Source: Occallatibacter riparius | Lineage (GTDB): Bacteria; Acidobacteriota; Terriglobia; Terriglobales; Acidobacteriaceae | Assembly: GCF_025264625.1 (NCBI RefSeq) | Contig: NZ_CP093313.1 | Span: 992,001-1,056,000 of the forward strand | DNA: 64,000 bases | Reading direction: 5' to 3' | Part shown: one piece after another, positions 62,007 to 64,000 of the stretch | Layout of the letters: every line of letters starts with the position of its first letter | Numbering within the stretch: position 1 is the stretch's first letter | Program-made: the position numbers and the translations under genes | Notes under the pieces: generated by a model | Seen by the model: the letters and a program-made list of their open reading frames with translations, nothing else | Databases searched by the model: none | Told to the model about the DNA's origin: nothing

Positions 62007-63491
62007 ATGACTTCGAACAAACGCGCAAACATACCCCCCAGACGTACAGGCAATCCTTTCATCGATCGACTGCCATCGTTGCTTGCGGAGGACGTGTTTT
62101 CCAAGCGCTTTCGGCAGGTCCCATTTTACGAGGAGGAAATGAGACAAGCGAGCAATGAAGCGAGGCTCGAGTACCTGCTCGATATCCTCACATACACCTG
62201 TCCTCTGACTCGACACTACGATCTATATCTGTCGATCTGGCAAATGCTCCGGCATGGATACCTGATGCGCGATCCCACTGACCCAGATTTTTGGCCTCGT
62301 TGGCGGGTGAAGATGCTGGCCCTCAGGGAAGACTTGAGCCAATGGAATATGCCAAAACTGCGACGCAAGCGACCAAGACCGTTCGTCGCCTCGCCTTTTG
62401 ACGCCTCTCTATTTGGGCTGTCTGGGAATGGCAAATCCACCTCTGAAGGTCGCATTCTGCGCATGTTCCCGCAGGTTATTGAGCATCCCCGATTCAACAT
62501 CCGCCAACTCGTGTGGGCCGAAATGGAAACATCCACCCAGTCCTCGACCAAAGACATGCTGATTTCTGCGATGGCTGCAGTAGATGACGCCTTGGGAACA
62601 AGTTATGCCTTACGCTTCGGAAAGGGCGAAGAGTACCACCTTCTCTTCCACGTCATCAACATTTTCCATGTGAATGCGGTGGGATTACTTGTATCCGACG
62701 AATTGCAGAACCTGACAAACCTTAAGAGTCGCGGTGCTGATGCGATCCTTGGCTTCTTGCTTCGGCTCACGAATGAATCGAAGACGCCAATGATGGCGAT
62801 GGGCACATACGAAGCGGAGAAAATGATGAAGACGCTTCGAATGAAGCGGCGGTGGTGGCGCGCTGGAACTCCGGAGTGGAAGCCGCTTGACCGACAGAGC
62901 GAATACATGGTCTTTCTCGCTGGGCTCTGGCCACTTCAATACACAAGGGACGTCACTGTTCGAAGCCCTGAGCTTGAGGATAGGTTGTACGAGGAGAGCC
63001 AAGGGATTCCGGACTATGTGGTTCGTCTGTACATCTTGGCACAGAAATATCTGATTGTCCGGAATGACGGCGGAAAGAGATCGGAAACGATTACACCAAC
63101 TCTACTTTCTCAGATCGCACGTGAATACCTTGGACCCGCACACGCTGTTTTGCAAGCACTCCGCGCAAGGGACACTGAGTTGCTCAAATCTCTGGACGAT
63201 GTGGAACTGCCGCCGATATCGCAGCTCATCACACATCGAGAAAATTCCTCAACGGCCGCTGGCTCTCCGAAGAAACCTTCCTCCCCAACTGAAACGAGCG
63301 ATTCGGACGAGCCTACAAGACGAGCGCGGCCTCACACTGCGAGGAATACCTCGAGGAATCACAACAGCGTCTCCCCATCAGCTTGCGAGCTCCTAACCAC
63401 CGTCGGCGACGGCATCGGCAAGCCTGATGTTGCTCACGACAGACTCAGGAGCGCAGGAGTAGTGAAATCTGGAGTCGAATTCTGGGAGTGA
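62007..63491 (+). CDS. tnsC: TnsC-like AAA+ ATPase
   Basis: A 494-residue AAA+ regulator: Walker A GLSGNGKST near 138, Walker B LLVSDELQNL near 228, and a sensor-like MMAMGTYEAEKMM. TnsC forms filaments or rings linking target selector and transposase and gives target immunity. The C-terminal 90 residues are Ser/Pro/Arg-rich and low complexity. GGGAG lies seven bases before the ATG; the gene is 34 bases after tnsB. Confidence 0.88.
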   Translation: MTSNKRANIPPRRTGNPFIDRLPSLLAEDVFSKRFRQVPFYEEEMRQASNEARLEYLLDILTYTCPLTRHYDLYLSIWQMLRHGYLMRDPTDPDFWPRWRVKMLALREDLSQWNMPKLRRKRPRPFVASPFDASLFGLSGNGKSTSEGRILRMFPQVIEHPRFNIRQLVWAEMETSTQSSTKDMLISAMAAVDDALGTSYALRFGKGEEYHLLFHVINIFHVNAVGLLVSDELQNLTNLKSRGADAILGFLLRLTNESKTPMMAMGTYEAEKMMKTLRMKRRWWRAGTPEWKPLDRQSEYMVFLAGLWPLQYTRDVTVRSPELEDRLYEESQGIPDYVVRLYILAQKYLIVRNDGGKRSETITPTLLSQIAREYLGPAHAVLQALRARDTELLKSLDDVELPPISQLITHRENSSTAAGSPKKPSSPTETSDSDEPTRRARPHTARNTSRNHNSVSPSACELLTTVGDGIGKPDVAHDRLRSAGVVKSGVEFWE

Positions 63492-63938
63492 AGAAACTGG
63501 GAGGGTGAGGAGCATATTCGCTTCAGCCGGCCACGTTATCACCATAGTGAATACTCGCCGGAGTGATGCCGTTCACACTGCACGCACATTCTGACAACAT
63601 AGGCGTCTAGGCACTTCTAGTGATAATGCCAAAACGCCTCGCCGCCACCGCTCCGAGCCCACAGAGATGGCGGTCTGCATTACGATACTCTCCACCTGGC
63701 ATACCACACGAGGACCCGCATCTCTGCAGGCCGCTTGCCAGATCACTTTGCGCACCCGTACGACAGACGACTCTCCCTTGCCTTGACTCGAGCGTGGCAT
63801 GTTGGATTATAAGTTGGCCCGTAGAAGCTTCTAAGGCGTCTAAATCTATCAAGTTCGCATCTTTATTAGGTGCGCGGTGAGAATGAGCTTTCGTCCGCGA
63901 AGACATATATTCCGTCAGCGTCTGATCGGGATTGCCTT
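63492..63938. other. 447-base gap between tnsC and tniQ
   Basis: Unusually long for a tns operon. Open frames here do not look like protein. GGCGTCTA occurs twice (63602 and 63834). A small RNA, a promoter for tniQ or a decayed gene could lie here. Confidence 0.4.
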
Positions 63939-64000
63939 ATGCTTGGATATTTTCCTCTGATTCGAACAGACGAATCGCTTTACAGCGTCGGATCCGAATA
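63939..64000 (+). CDS. TniQ/TnsD-like target selector, N-terminal end (runs off the window)
   Basis: The last 62 bases encode MLGYFPLIRTDESLYSVGSE, the FP...(D/E)ESLYS motif at the start of TniQ-family proteins, which guide Tn7-like elements to a target (TnsD) or to a CRISPR effector (TniQ). Too short to tell which kind. Confidence 0.7.
   Translation, partial: MLGYFPLIRTDESLYSVGSE

Noticed and set aside
63607..63906. 99-codon minus-strand frame in the tnsC-tniQ gap
   Set aside because: No family resemblance, no ribosome-binding site, and the strand is opposite to the tns operon.
58569..64000. CRISPR-associated transposon
   Set aside because: No CRISPR repeats or cas genes are visible; only core tns genes and the start of tniQ.

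Overview
The window is dominated by a conjugative element of about 50 kb with the transfer apparatus of RP4/IncP plasmids, followed by a defence-rich stretch and the start of a Tn7-like transposon. Base composition is moderately GC-rich throughout. The mix of families (CHAT protease with TPRs, sigma factor with membrane anti-sigma-like partner, RHS remnant, RP4-type tra/trb genes beside an accessory YidC) suggests Acidobacteriota or a similar soil bacterium; this host call is a guess from gene content, not from a marker gene.

Layout. 1-0.7 kb: 5' end of a tyrosine integrase and an excisionase-like helix-turn-helix gene, the recombination end of the element. 0.7-11.7 kb: cargo (sigma factor and anti-sigma-like protein, SF2 helicase, S41-like protein that lacks its nucleophile, CHAT protease, DUF3800 and small proteins). 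11.8-19.2 kb (minus strand): transfer operon running from a ribbon-helix-helix relaxosome protein through relaxase, coupling protein, SSB-like protein, TraF peptidase, TraB, VirB1-like transglycosylase and a Fic-like protein. 19.2-19.56 kb: hairpin-rich oriT candidate. 19.6-21.6 kb (plus): TraK-TraL-TraM, the RP4 leader operon. 21.6-32.5 kb: accessory and leading-region genes (PD-(D/E)XK plus RNase J-like pair, ArdC antirestriction protein, EVE-like/HsdR-like nuclease, SSB, DUF4238, primase). 32.6-43.2 kb: complete mating-pore operon trbB-C-D-E-J-K-L-F-G-I plus a double ribbon-helix-helix protein. 43.3-49.9 kb: hypothetical gene, YidC, ParB-like protein, small HTH protein, RepA and an iteron origin. 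50,352-50,392: isolated 3' fragment of tRNA-Pro(CGG), an attachment core.

Right of the attachment core: a membrane-anchored Mrr nuclease with a J domain; a tightly coupled cluster of a small basic protein, a PfkB-nucleoside deoxyribosyltransferase fusion, a QueC-like PP-loop enzyme and a SagB-like nitroreductase, convergent with an OGG-like DNA glycosylase; a truncated RHS fragment; a tyrosine recombinase-HNH fusion; then tnsA-tnsB-tnsC and the first codons of tniQ.

Two regulatory patterns tie the conjugative element together. A palindrome with core GAAATGYGCATTTC, or a recognisable half of it, sits between candidate -35 and -10 boxes in front of five operons (excisionase-like gene, traJ-like/relaxase, traKLM, trb, rep). 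Separately, a ~200-bp structured repeat lies directly upstream of both the ArdC and the ParB-like genes, on the strand expected if it acts on entering single-stranded DNA.
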